From Cerasibacillus quisquiliarum (GTDB lineage Bacteria > Bacillota > Bacilli > Bacillales > Amphibacillaceae), in contig NZ_JACHHA010000011.1 in the NCBI RefSeq assembly GCF_014202495.1, forward strand, positions 1-64,000: DNA of 64,000 bases, read 5' to 3'. Below the pieces are notes generated by a model. The model was not told the DNA's origin. It was given only the letters and a program-made list of their open reading frames with translations, and made no database searches. Both the position numbers and the translations under genes were made by a program. Of the stretch, positions 37,554 through 46,148 are shown piece by piece. The stretch's first letter is position 1, and each line of letters begins with the position of its first letter.

Positions 37554-38846
37554 ATGAAGGGGAAACAGACGGTTTATGTCAATGAGTTCACGGATGGTGT
37601 TCTTGATCCGAACAAAGAGATGGAATATGTCGTAAAGGACGGCGGATATATTGTTGCGAACACAGCGCCTGGTTGTTGGGGTCCCATGATTACGCCAGCC
37701 TTAAAAGGAGGACATGAAGTTACAAAGCCTGTCTATGTTGAAGGTGCAGAAGTTGGTGATGCCATTGCCATTTCTATAAAATCAATTCAAGTCACTTCTA
37801 TAGCCACATCTTCAGGTAATGACGAACCAGTAGAAGGACGTTTTACAGGCGATCCATTTATTGATGCGAAGTGCCCAACATGTGTAACCGTAAATCCTGA
37901 AACAGTTATTAAAGGAATCGGAGAAAAAGCAGTCCATTGTAAGACATGTGATACAGACATAACTCCGTTTATTTTTACCCATGGATATACTATGGCATTT
38001 AATGAGAATAAATCAGTTGGAGTGACACTACCTAAAGAATCCGCTGAAAAAATTGCCAAAAATGGCAAGCATTATATGGCTACACCTGAACATTCTATTC
38101 AAAATCCAATTGTAACATTTGCAAAGCATGATATGCCTGGAGTTGTTGCACGTTTACGTCCTTTCCTAGGTCAATTAGGAACAACACCAGCTCAGGCATT
38201 TCCAGACTCGCATAATGCTGGGGATTTTGGCCAAGCACTACTTCATGCACCACATGATTTCAGTATGACCGAAGAAGAATTAGAGGATCGTACAGACGGA
38301 CATATGGATGTTAACCGTGTTCGTGAAGGCGCTGTTCTAATATGCCCTGTTAAAGTACCAGGTGGGGGCGTCTATTTAGGAGATATGCATGCTATGCAAG
38401 GAAACGGTGAAATTGCTGGGCACACAACAGATGTTGCTGGTATTGTTAACCTACAAGTTCACGTTCTAAAAGATGTTCAATTAGAAGGTCCTGTTCTTTT
38501 ACCAGTCGAAGAAGATCTACCGTATCTAGCTAAACCGTTTAGCGAAGATGAAATCGCTCAAGCGAAAGCGTTAGGAAACTCATGGGGTGTAACTGAATTA
38601 GAAGAATCTCTTCCTGTATCTTTCATTGGTACTGGAAAAGATCTTAATGATGCGACAACAAATGGAATGGAAAGAGCAGCGAAGTTCTTTGGTATCTCAG
38701 TTCCAGAAGTAATGAACCGGGCAACCGTTACAGGTTCCATTGATGTTGGACGTCATCCCGGAGTTGTGACCGTTACATTCCTCGTTCCAAAAGAATATCT
38801 TGAAACAAGAAGTCTGTTAGAAATAGTGGAGAATCAATATTTATAG
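37554..38846 (+). CDS. acetamidase/formamidase family protein, second type
   Basis: The 430-residue enzyme shares the family's GGGVYLGDMHAMQGNGEIAGHT active-site strand and VEGAEVGDAIAISI with FmdA but is otherwise diverged. It has an inserted cysteine pair region, CPTC and CKTC (about residues 105-140), which looks like a metal-binding knuckle. The substrate is uncertain (amide hydrolase). ATG 37554 is preferred over the GTG at 37545 because AAGGAG sits eight bases upstream. It is followed by a strong terminator, so it is monocistronic. It is not linked to fmdAB at 5.4-6.9 kb. Confidence 0.8.
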   Translation: MKGKQTVYVNEFTDGVLDPNKEMEYVVKDGGYIVANTAPGCWGPMITPALKGGHEVTKPVYVEGAEVGDAIAISIKSIQVTSIATSSGNDEPVEGRFTGDPFIDAKCPTCVTVNPETVIKGIGEKAVHCKTCDTDITPFIFTHGYTMAFNENKSVGVTLPKESAEKIAKNGKHYMATPEHSIQNPIVTFAKHDMPGVVARLRPFLGQLGTTPAQAFPDSHNAGDFGQALLHAPHDFSMTEEELEDRTDGHMDVNRVREGAVLICPVKVPGGGVYLGDMHAMQGNGEIAGHTTDVAGIVNLQVHVLKDVQLEGPVLLPVEEDLPYLAKPFSEDEIAQAKALGNSWGVTELEESLPVSFIGTGKDLNDATTNGMERAAKFFGISVPEVMNRATVTGSIDVGRHPGVVTVTFLVPKEYLETRSLLEIVENQYL

Positions 38847-38876
38847 TGATATAAAGATATATTCTTATCCTGCTGC

Positions 38877-38920
38877 GCCTCATAAGTTAGCGTTAATAAC
38901 TTATGAGGCTTTTTTATTTT
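38877..38920 (+). terminator. terminator of the second amidohydrolase
   Basis: The arms GCCTCATAAGTTA/TAACTTATGAGGC are followed by TTTTTTATTTTTT. Confidence 0.95.
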
Positions 38921-39016
38921 TTGTTAATCGAGTGTTTCTCGTTGTTTGATAGTTTCTTATAATTTGTGTAGCTGAATGCTTTACTCCCTAATTTGTTCGA
39001 TTTTTTTCTGAAGTGT

Positions 39017-39328
39017 TGCAGAGTAGAGCCAAACACTCCACACGGTATATCAAGAATAACTAAAACCATGCGGAGTAGAGTCTTCCACTCCACACGGTAT
39101 ATCAAGAATAACTAAAACCATGCGGAGTAGAGTCTTCCACTCCTCACGGTATATCAAGAATAACTAAAACCATGCGGAGTAGAGCCAAACACTCCTCACG
39201 GTCTCATAAGAAAAACTAAAACCATGCGGAGTAGAGTCTTCCACTCCTCACGGTCTCATAAGAAAAACTAAAACCATGCGGAGTTCAGCAATCTACTTTT
39301 CACTGATGGTGAGTTTTTTCTAAAGGTG
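39017..39328. repeat. 52-bp repeat array C (6 units)
   Basis: Units start at 39017, 39069, 39121, 39173, 39225 and 39277, exactly 52 bp apart; degenerate units flank them at about 38970 and 39329. The four central units are nearly identical: TGCGGAGTAGAG, a four-base loop, CACTCC, then CACGGT and an A-rich tail ending AACTAAAACCA. They share only the palindromic core with arrays A, B and D. Confidence 0.95.
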
Positions 39329-39488
39329 TGCAGAGTACGGCGGTCTCCCCATTGGGTGTGGCGGTTTTTCACAGTATCGCATCTAGTTTATTTATTCACC
39401 CTTTACAATAAAGCTATTATCGCAATCAATATCATATGCGTAGTCCTATGAGCTTCCAAGCGACATTCCAAAGAATTTTGAATTAGGT

Positions 39489-39532
39489 ATAAAAATCTCA
39501 AAAAATGTCCTTCATTTTTTGAGATTTTTTTG
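39489..39532. terminator. symmetric terminator hairpin
   Basis: AATCTCAAAAAATG pairs with CATTTTTTGAGATT, followed by T's to the right and preceded by A's to the left, so it could act in either direction. No gene ends next to it. Confidence 0.75.
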
Positions 39533-39545
39533 CTAGAATAAAGCT

Positions 39546-39615
39546 ATTACTAAGAACTGAATTAATCGTCTGAATGAAAACGCTTGCATTTTTTGTATTG
39601 GACGTTCTTAGTAAA
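39546..39615. promoter_or_regulatory. inverted repeat with embedded cre-like site before brnQ
   Basis: TTACTAAGAAC (39546-39556) pairs with GTTCTTAGTAA (39605-39615), with a nested CGTC/GACG stem. The loop carries TGAAAACGCTTGCA (39575-39588), which fits the CcpA operator consensus. Its placement about 120 bp before brnQ suggests catabolite control. Confidence 0.55.
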
Positions 39616-39706
39616 AAACTTCCTTTAACTATGTATCTGTCGAACCCGATAAACATTACGACATACAGCGTTAAGGACATCATATGATCATTGAGAGGGG
39701 AAGCAG

Positions 39707-41047
39707 ATGAATAAACAATTATCTATTGGGCAACTTTTTGCAATCGGTTTCATGTTATTGGCTATGTTTTTAGGTGCTGGTAATACGATTTTTGCACCAA
39801 TGGTAGGCCAGTTAGCAGGTACCAATACATGGATTGCGATGACAGGATTTTTAATTACAGGGGTGGGACTTGTTCTGTTAGCAATTATTTCACTAGCTAT
39901 TTCTGGAGGTACCGTTGAACAGCTTGCTGGAAGGGTTGGACCACGCTTTGGTGTTTTCTTTTCAATCGCTTTATTTTTAACTTTGGGTCCAATTTATGTC
40001 ATACCACGGACAACATCTGTTGTTTATGAAGTGAGTATCGTTCCAGTTCTAGGCTCTAATATTTCGGGCAGTATGGTACTATTTATCTTCTCTACCATAT
40101 TCATCATATTAACAATTTTATTATCTTTAAATCCAGGAAAGTTCGTTGACCGACTTGGAAAAGTCATTACACCAGTGTTCGGAACACTGCTTTCAATATT
40201 GATTATTAAATCAATCGTGACACCAATGGGAACGCCAGGCGAACCACGTGAACCTTATATAGAAGATACATTTTTTAAAGGATTCGTCGAGGGTTACTAT
40301 ACAATGGACGTTTTAGCTGCTTTTATTTTTGGTGGAATTTTTATTAAAGCTATCAGTAATGCAGGCGTAACTGAAAAGAAAGCACAATCAGTTGTATTTA
40401 TTAAGTCAGGGATTATTACGATTATCGGATTAGCCATTTTACAGCTTTCCTTAGGTTGGATTGGCGCCTCTAGTGTCGAGGCAATTGGTTATGCAAATAA
40501 CGGCGGTGAAGTACTAGCGAACAGTGCAAGGTATTTATTCGGGGATATTGGGCTATTAATGATTGGAACGGTTATTTTCTTAACTGGGATTACGACAAAT
40601 ATTGCTTGTTTATCATCAGTTGCAGAATATTTCAACCGGATTTACCCAAAAATTTCTTATCGTCAATGGATTTATATATTAGCACTTGTCAGTTTGATCA
40701 TTACAAACTTTGGACTCGCTACCATTCTTGATATTGCATCACCTATTTTATTATTACTCTATCCACTGGCAATTGCTCTAATTATCTTATCCTTTACAAA
40801 CAATTGGTTTAAAGGACGCCGTGCTGTCTATGTTGGCACAATGATTGGAACTGGATTTGTTGCTTTACTTGATGCAATTAAGGATGCAGGCCTCTTCGTT
40901 GATACAATTAATCAAGCGTTTTCTTTTATTCCGCTATTTACAATCGGTGCTGGTTGGATTGTGACTGGTTTAATTGGTGCGATCATTGGATATATTTATA
41001 CATTGTTTAATGAAACGGAAGAACGTATATTACCGATAGAAAAATAA
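39707..41047 (+). CDS. brnQ: branched-chain amino acid transporter
   Basis: The 446-residue protein of the LIVCS family has about 12 membrane helices and the N-terminal signature FMLLAMFLGAGNTIFAPMVG, then GPIYVIPRTTSVVYEVS and a GITTNIACLSSVAEYF segment. It imports leucine, isoleucine and valine with Na+ or H+. The ATG has GAGAGGGGAAG in front. It is a single gene with a shared bidirectional terminator after it and a probable CcpA site upstream. Confidence 0.95.
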   Translation: MNKQLSIGQLFAIGFMLLAMFLGAGNTIFAPMVGQLAGTNTWIAMTGFLITGVGLVLLAIISLAISGGTVEQLAGRVGPRFGVFFSIALFLTLGPIYVIPRTTSVVYEVSIVPVLGSNISGSMVLFIFSTIFIILTILLSLNPGKFVDRLGKVITPVFGTLLSILIIKSIVTPMGTPGEPREPYIEDTFFKGFVEGYYTMDVLAAFIFGGIFIKAISNAGVTEKKAQSVVFIKSGIITIIGLAILQLSLGWIGASSVEAIGYANNGGEVLANSARYLFGDIGLLMIGTVIFLTGITTNIACLSSVAEYFNRIYPKISYRQWIYILALVSLIITNFGLATILDIASPILLLLYPLAIALIILSFTNNWFKGRRAVYVGTMIGTGFVALLDAIKDAGLFVDTINQAFSFIPLFTIGAGWIVTGLIGAIIGYIYTLFNETEERILPIEK

Positions 41048-41058
41048 AATACCTTTTA

Positions 41059-41117
41059 TATTTATATAGAAAAAGAGAGCAGCCTAGTAAATCTTCCTTA
41101 GGCCACTCTCTTTTTAT
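41059..41117. terminator. bidirectional terminator between brnQ and the ABC permease
   Basis: AAAAAGAGAG and CTCTCTTTTT form an outer stem with an inner CCTA/TAGG pairing. It has A's on the left and T's on the right and lies between convergent genes. Confidence 0.9.
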
Positions 41118-41124
41118 TCTATCA

Positions 41125-43008
41125 TTAAAGTGCTTTTTGAATTTGTTTTGTATAAAAATGACGTACAATAAAGAAATATACAACTTGAATAAACGCAAAG
41201 ACGCTAAGAACAATAACAGATTCATAAACGATATTATAATCGAAAAAGTGCTTCAATGCTGTCAAAGCAACAGCACCATGTATAAGTGCGACAATAATTG
41301 GTGCAAAAAATAGAATTGCTGTTTGACGACTAATGACTTTTTTCAACTCATCGTTTGTTAATCCTAATTTCGTAATGGCCTTGAATTTCTCCTGATCATT
41401 GTCTAAATCAGAGTATAAACGGAAGTATAAAAAGCTACCAGCTGAGACGAAAAAGACCGTCCCGATAAACAAACCAATAAATAATATCGGACCGTAAGCT
41501 CTTTCGATTTGATATACCATATAATCAATAGAAAAAGCATTATTATATTCAATAAAGCTTTCTGAAACTTTCTCACCGACTTCTATTAATTTCTCATCGG
41601 TTGCATCTAATATAACCCAAGCAGCAACGGTAGACTGCTTAACAGGTTCTGGAAGATATTTATAGTCATTGTCATTAATAATATAATATGCTTGCATTTC
41701 ATTAATGACAGCAGAAGAAATGGTGGAATAGGCTTGAATTTCCTTGCCATCTTTTAAGGGTATTTTCGTCTCCATCAGTTTTTCATCATTTTTAAAGTTA
41801 TTAATATTAGCATGATGGTCTTCTACAACGATGGCTTGATTTTCTTTCGGATCAACTGAATCCTCGTTGATTAACTTCGCAAGTCGATTATACTCTGAAG
41901 CTGTCACAATTAGAACTGGATAATCAACACCGATTTCATAATACTTACTTTCTATCACTTCTTGATTTGCCTTAACATTTTCCTCAGTTAATATTTTATT
42001 AACATCATTAACCTTTGCTTTAACATCTTCATCTTCCATCGAATTATATATGATGGAGTATGGATTTGCTTCGATGATTCCTTTCGTTAAATATGCCTGA
42101 AAACCAAATAACGTACCAATTGCACTAAAAGCAACAGTTGAGATAATCGCCACCATAAAAAATGTCCGTGCGTTATCTTTCATGCGAAATGATAAATCCG
42201 AGAATAACAGCATATTCGTCTTTTTCCAGAATATATGTTTATTTTTCTTCAAACGACGTATGACGAAAACACTTAGTTGCGTAAAGAAAAAATACGTACC
42301 GATCGTCACGACAATAACAACAGGCAGCAGCGCAAAAACAACTTGAACTCCCTCAACATATAAAGCAACGCCATAACCGACACTTAACAAAATAGCTGCT
42401 AAAATCGCCAAGAAGATCGATGCTTTAGGTTCTCCTTTCGATTGTTTATCTGATTTGATTAATTGTACGAGTTTTTTCGTCCGTAACACAAAGGTGACAA
42501 AAAATGAAATAACTAAAAACAGAATGATAAATGAAACTAAACTTAACAAGATTGCTTTTGTAGGAAAATAAAAATTTAATGTTTCATCGATGACGAGAAC
42601 ATTTTCCGCTATTAACAAAATGACTTTTGAAAATATAAGGCCAAATCCGATTCCAAATGTCGTGGCAAAAATTCCAATGATCATATTTTCAATAAAAGTC
42701 ATTCGCTTCACTTGACGTGATGACATACCTAAAAGCATCAATAATCCGAATTCTCTTTTTCGCGATTGTAAAAAAGCACTCATCGAATATAAGACGAAAA
42801 AGAATGAAAAAACATAGATGATGCCACCTGCGACTAACATCCCTTTCATCGCACTTGAAGGCATATCCCCTTCTTGAAAAGCAGGATGAAAAGCAAAATT
42901 AGCGAAGGTAAAAAAAACCATCACGGCAAACATACTACTTAAAAAATATGCAACATATAGTCGGCTATTACGAAACACATTATGAAGGGCGAACTGACGA
43001 AAAGTCAT
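41125..43008 (-). CDS. FtsX-type ABC permease, BceB/YxdM-like
   Basis: A 627-residue permease with the BceB layout: ten membrane helices and a large extracellular domain (about 310-500) between helices VII and VIII. MTFRQFALHNVFRNSR and KRMTFIENMIIGI are typical. These permeases sense antimicrobial peptides and, with their ATPase, remove them from lipid II cycle intermediates. The start is ATG 43008 (seven bases after AGGAGGG), overlapping the ATPase end. The ligand is unknown. Confidence 0.9.
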   Translation of the reverse strand: MTFRQFALHNVFRNSRLYVAYFLSSMFAVMVFFTFANFAFHPAFQEGDMPSSAMKGMLVAGGIIYVFSFFFVLYSMSAFLQSRKREFGLLMLLGMSSRQVKRMTFIENMIIGIFATTFGIGFGLIFSKVILLIAENVLVIDETLNFYFPTKAILLSLVSFIILFLVISFFVTFVLRTKKLVQLIKSDKQSKGEPKASIFLAILAAILLSVGYGVALYVEGVQVVFALLPVVIVVTIGTYFFFTQLSVFVIRRLKKNKHIFWKKTNMLLFSDLSFRMKDNARTFFMVAIISTVAFSAIGTLFGFQAYLTKGIIEANPYSIIYNSMEDEDVKAKVNDVNKILTEENVKANQEVIESKYYEIGVDYPVLIVTASEYNRLAKLINEDSVDPKENQAIVVEDHHANINNFKNDEKLMETKIPLKDGKEIQAYSTISSAVINEMQAYYIINDNDYKYLPEPVKQSTVAAWVILDATDEKLIEVGEKVSESFIEYNNAFSIDYMVYQIERAYGPILFIGLFIGTVFFVSAGSFLYFRLYSDLDNDQEKFKAITKLGLTNDELKKVISRQTAILFFAPIIVALIHGAVALTALKHFFDYNIVYESVIVLSVFAFIQVVYFFIVRHFYTKQIQKAL

Positions 43009-43747
43009 TGTCATTCCCTCCTAATAACGAGAGTGTGTCAATGATTTTTTGGAAGAAGGCCTTTTGACTGTCTCCGCGATGAATTTCTGAATAAAGTCGG
43101 CCATCACGAATAAAAATAACCCGATCACTGTAACTTGCCGCTTGGGCATCATGTGTTACAAGTAACATCGTCGTATGTTCTTGTTTATTAATATGCGTAA
43201 GCATGTCCATCACATCACGAGATGATTTTGAATCTAAGTTTCCAGTCGGCTCGTCTGCTAATAAAAGCTTTGGGTGATGGATCGTCGCCCGTGCTATAGC
43301 GACGCGCTGTGCTTGCCCACCCGAAATTTCATATGTGCGTTTCTCCATAATATGTGAAATACCTAGCTTCTTAGCAATCATATCAGCTTTTTCTTTCATA
43401 TCTTTTACACGTTTTCCATCCAGTGTAAGTGGTAAAACAATGTTTTCCTCGACTGTTAGTGTGTTTAGCAAGTTAAAATCTTGAAAAACGAATCCTAACT
43501 GTTGACGGCGAAATTTTGCTAATTTATTTCGGCTCAATAGGTGTGGATTTTCTCCATCAATGAATATGTCTCCAGATGTTGGCTCGTCTATCGTTGCAAT
43601 TAAATTAAGTAATGTCGTCTTTCCACTTCCAGATGGTCCCATAATTGAAACGAACTCACCTTTTTCAACATCTAAGTCAATATCAGTTAAAGCACGATAA
43701 GGAACTTTTCCTTGATACACTTTATTAATCTTTTTTACTTGTAACAT
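42980..43747 (-). CDS. ABC transporter ATPase, BceA/YxdL-like
   Basis: The 255-residue ATPase has Walker A GPSGSGKTT, Q-loop FVFQDFNLLNTLTVEENI, signature ISGGQAQRVAIARA and Walker B LLLADEPTGNLDS, followed by an H-loop VTHD. It is the energy subunit for the FtsX-type permease, which it overlaps by 29 bp. Together with the two-component pair upstream it forms a peptide-antibiotic resistance module. A BceR-type operator lies about 90 bp upstream of the start, so expression is probably switched on by the partner response regulator. Confidence 0.95.
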   Translation of the reverse strand: MLQVKKINKVYQGKVPYRALTDIDLDVEKGEFVSIMGPSGSGKTTLLNLIATIDEPTSGDIFIDGENPHLLSRNKLAKFRRQQLGFVFQDFNLLNTLTVEENIVLPLTLDGKRVKDMKEKADMIAKKLGISHIMEKRTYEISGGQAQRVAIARATIHHPKLLLADEPTGNLDSKSSRDVMDMLTHINKQEHTTMLLVTHDAQAASYSDRVIFIRDGRLYSEIHRGDSQKAFFQKIIDTLSLLGGNDNDFSSVRPS

Positions 43748-43835
43748 GTTCGTGTACTCCTTTACTTTATTTTTCTTCTAAGATTAGTGTATCGCGGATT
43801 TTATTATGATACGATCGATTATTCTTTCACTATGA

Positions 43836-43849
43836 TTACATTTATGTAA
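43836..43849. promoter_or_regulatory. BceR-type operator
   Basis: TTACATTTATGTAA is a perfect match to the TNACA-N4-TGTAA consensus of BceR-like regulators. It lies upstream of the ATPase-permease operon, which reads leftward from 43747. Confidence 0.8.
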
Positions 43850-43982
43850 GATACATCTTAACAACATATATGCGATATTTATCTTTATTAAGAAAGAAAA
43901 ATGAATAAACAGGTTTTTAATACATATGATTTATGTGTCCTTAAAGGTGATGGTTCATTAATGGATAAGATTCGAAGGAAAA

Positions 43983-44273
43983 TTATTTCATAAGATTAAT
44001 AAATAGATAAAACAACACCAATAAAGCGATTGCTATAATCATAAATATTATAGATACTTTATAAAAAGTATTATTTTTTCCGCATTTAAAAAGATAATAG
44101 TAAGGTATAAACAAGATCAGGGAGTTTTTAGAATCCGCTCCATTTCTTGCTTCGCCTGATCCTAAGAAAGATAAGAAGTATGCAATTATAATTAATAAAA
44201 GTGAAATCCTTGGAGCTAAAAGTACGACTAACAAAAGTAAATAACTGATAATAATCCATCCCCTAAATATCAT
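43983..44273 (-). CDS. small three-helix membrane protein between bceS- and bceA-like genes
   Basis: The 96-residue product has three hydrophobic segments (about 5-20, 22-40, 70-92), a short charged loop with GEARNGADSKNS, and no signal cleavage site. It is read in the same direction as the flanking module but is not part of the known BceRSAB set, which normally lacks such a gene. The ribosome binding site is weak. It may be a real accessory or an insertion of an unrelated gene. I do not recognise the family. Confidence 0.5.
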   Translation of the reverse strand: MIFRGWIIISYLLLLVVLLAPRISLLLIIIAYFLSFLGSGEARNGADSKNSLILFIPYYYLFKCGKNNTFYKVSIIFMIIAIALLVLFYLFINLMK

Positions 44274-44339
44274 TTCATATATACTTATATAAGTAAAATG
44301 TGCTTTGATACTCCATTATTCAGAAATAGTACGCTTTCA

Positions 44340-45317
44340 CTAAATAATAATTCTAAACGTCGTTCCTTCTCCCACTTTACTCTCTACTTCGATATGATGC
44401 CCTAGATATTCAACAACTTCTTTTACTAAATAAAGCCCCATCCCTGTTGATTCACGATATTTCCGTCCATTTTCTCCGGTGAAAAATGGTTTAAAAATAC
44501 GTTTTTGATCAATTATTGGAATGCCTATACCAAAATCTTTTACTTCTAGAGCAACATCTTCGTTTCCTGTTTTGTACAAAGAAATAATAATTTCATGACT
44601 TTTTCCTGTCGAATATTTAACAGCGTTCTGTATAAGTTGTCCGATAATAAATCTAAGCCACTTTTCGTCTGTTTCGACAAAGGCTATCTTCTCTATCTTT
44701 TTAAACTTAGGGAATACATGATGACGGATATAAAAACGACGATGCTCCTGATTCACCTCATGAATCAATTTTTCTAAATCAACTTGTCCTATGTGAAAAT
44801 CATCCTGAATCGTGCGGAGACGTGCCGTATAAAGTACCATATTTAACCCTGTCTTAATTCGATCTGTTTCCTCACGTATATTAGACGAATCCGGTTCATC
44901 AAGGTCTTGTGCTGTAAGTTCAATGACTGAAAGCGGGGTTTTCATCTGGTGTACCCAACGATCAATAAATTCGAGATGTTGATTTTTCGTATTTTCAATG
45001 TTATTCACCTTTTCAATATAACATTTATATTGAGACTGAATGAGCTGATCAAACGATTTAGAAAGAGGTGCTGTATCAGTCGGTGTAAGTGATTCATCAA
45101 GTGATAAGAATGACCCTTCAAGCCGATGATATAACTGACGCCGTGTCACATAATAATAAATTAAATAACCAAATAAAAGGAATACACCGATTCCGAAAGC
45201 ATAAATAAGAATCTGCCATTCTCTAAATCCAGCGAGCCAAATAATACCTATGATAAAGATAAATTGAACACATTGAGTGATTATTAATGAAATATGTTCC
45301 CTTACAAACAGTCTCAT
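44340..45317 (-). CDS. intramembrane-sensing histidine kinase, BceS-like
   Basis: A 325-residue kinase with only two N-terminal membrane helices (about 12-55) and almost no extracellular loop, the mark of BceS-type intramembrane-sensing kinases. It has the phosphoacceptor H-box RWVHQMKTPLSVIEL, N-box QLIQNAVKYS, and G-boxes DFGIGIP and STGMGLYLVKEV. It should receive its signal from the ABC permease rather than directly. It sits downstream of the response regulator with a 25-bp gap and is probably cotranscribed with it. Confidence 0.95.
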   Translation of the reverse strand: MRLFVREHISLIITQCVQFIFIIGIIWLAGFREWQILIYAFGIGVFLLFGYLIYYYVTRRQLYHRLEGSFLSLDESLTPTDTAPLSKSFDQLIQSQYKCYIEKVNNIENTKNQHLEFIDRWVHQMKTPLSVIELTAQDLDEPDSSNIREETDRIKTGLNMVLYTARLRTIQDDFHIGQVDLEKLIHEVNQEHRRFYIRHHVFPKFKKIEKIAFVETDEKWLRFIIGQLIQNAVKYSTGKSHEIIISLYKTGNEDVALEVKDFGIGIPIIDQKRIFKPFFTGENGRKYRESTGMGLYLVKEVVEYLGHHIEVESKVGEGTTFRIII

Positions 45318-45342
45318 ACCATCACCTCACCTAATTGCGAGT

Positions 45343-46035
45343 TTATGTCCATGTCACGCGTAATCGATAACCAGCTCCACGAATTGTTTCAACTGCATCT
45401 TTAATACCAATTTCAGCAAATTTTTTACGAACTCGCGTTATATTCACATTTAATGTGTTTTCATCCACATACATCTGGTCATCCCATAACTTTTCTAATA
45501 AGTCTTCTCGACCGGCAATACGTGGATGACGGATGATTAAATACTCAATAATATCAGCTTCTTTTTTCGCTAAGTGGACGACTTTTTCTTGAAATTTTAA
45601 CTCGAGTCGCTCGGGATAAAGTTTTAATCCTTCTTTTACAATGATACGCTCATCTTGCTTACTAGCATACTCACCATAAGCACGACGGATTTGACTGCGT
45701 ATTTTCGCCATAACGATATCTGGATGAAACGGCTTGGCAATAAAGTCATCACCACCATTTTCCAATGCCATGATTTGATCCATTTCTCCCGTTCGTGCAG
45801 AGATAAAAATAACTGGACAGACAGACTCTTTACGAATTTGGCGGCACCAGTAATAACCATCATATCGAGGTAAATTAATATCTAATAAAACCAAATTCGG
45901 ATTAAACGAACGAAAGGACGCCATTATATTGTTAAAGTCTTCTACAACAAAGACTTCATAACCATATTTTTCAATATATGAATGAAGATATCCAGCAATT
46001 TTCGGATCATCTTCAATAATCATAATGCGATTCAT
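45343..46035 (-). CDS. OmpR-type response regulator, BceR-like
   Basis: A regulator of about 230 residues with receiver (DD near residue 9, phosphoacceptor LDINLPRYDG, lysine in FIAKPF) and a winged-helix output domain (VDENTLNVNITRVRKKFAEIG, TIRGAGYRL). It is phosphorylated by the kinase downstream and should bind the TTACA-N4-TGTAA site at 43836. The start is ATG 46035, since the longer GTG start lacks a ribosome binding site. Confidence 0.95.
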   Translation of the reverse strand: MNRIMIIEDDPKIAGYLHSYIEKYGYEVFVVEDFNNIMASFRSFNPNLVLLDINLPRYDGYYWCRQIRKESVCPVIFISARTGEMDQIMALENGGDDFIAKPFHPDIVMAKIRSQIRRAYGEYASKQDERIIVKEGLKLYPERLELKFQEKVVHLAKKEADIIEYLIIRHPRIAGREDLLEKLWDDQMYVDENTLNVNITRVRKKFAEIGIKDAVETIRGAGYRLRVTWT

Positions 46036-46100
46036 CTTCCAGCCTCTTTTCACATTTTTGTACGTTTATTATAGCATAGGTATCTCTTAAAACGAGAAAT

Positions 46101-46137
46101 TAAAAAAGAGCTGCTTCAAAACAGCTCTTTTTAATAA
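46101..46137 (-). terminator. terminator of the symporter gene
   Basis: The stem AAAAAGAGCTG/CAGCTCTTTTT has an 8-bp loop and a T tail reading leftward. Confidence 0.9.
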
Positions 46138-46148
46138 TATTACTAATT

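Larger units (their letters stand above)
38847..39706. other. 860-bp intergenic region: repeat array, terminators, cre site
   Basis: In order: a rightward terminator (38877-38920), a 52-bp repeat array (39017-39328 plus degenerate flanks), a symmetric terminator hairpin (39489-39532), and a long inverted repeat with a cre-like site (39546-39615). No gene is seen; short leftward frames here cross the repeats and have no ribosome binding site. Confidence 0.7.

Noticed and set aside
39017..39328. A CRISPR array
   Set aside because: The regular period and repeat-like cores resemble one at first sight, but the spacers inside an array are almost identical to each other and no cas gene is near. The repeats are not conserved over a 20-40-bp unit between arrays.
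39546..39706. A T-box leader before brnQ
   Set aside because: No T-box core (TGGNACCGCG) is present; the hairpin is better explained by the cre-containing inverted repeat.
43901..43993. A 30-codon rightward frame starting MNKQVFNTYDLC
   Set aside because: The start has only a weak A-rich ribosome binding site and the frame overlaps the end of the small membrane protein gene. It was not strong enough to list.
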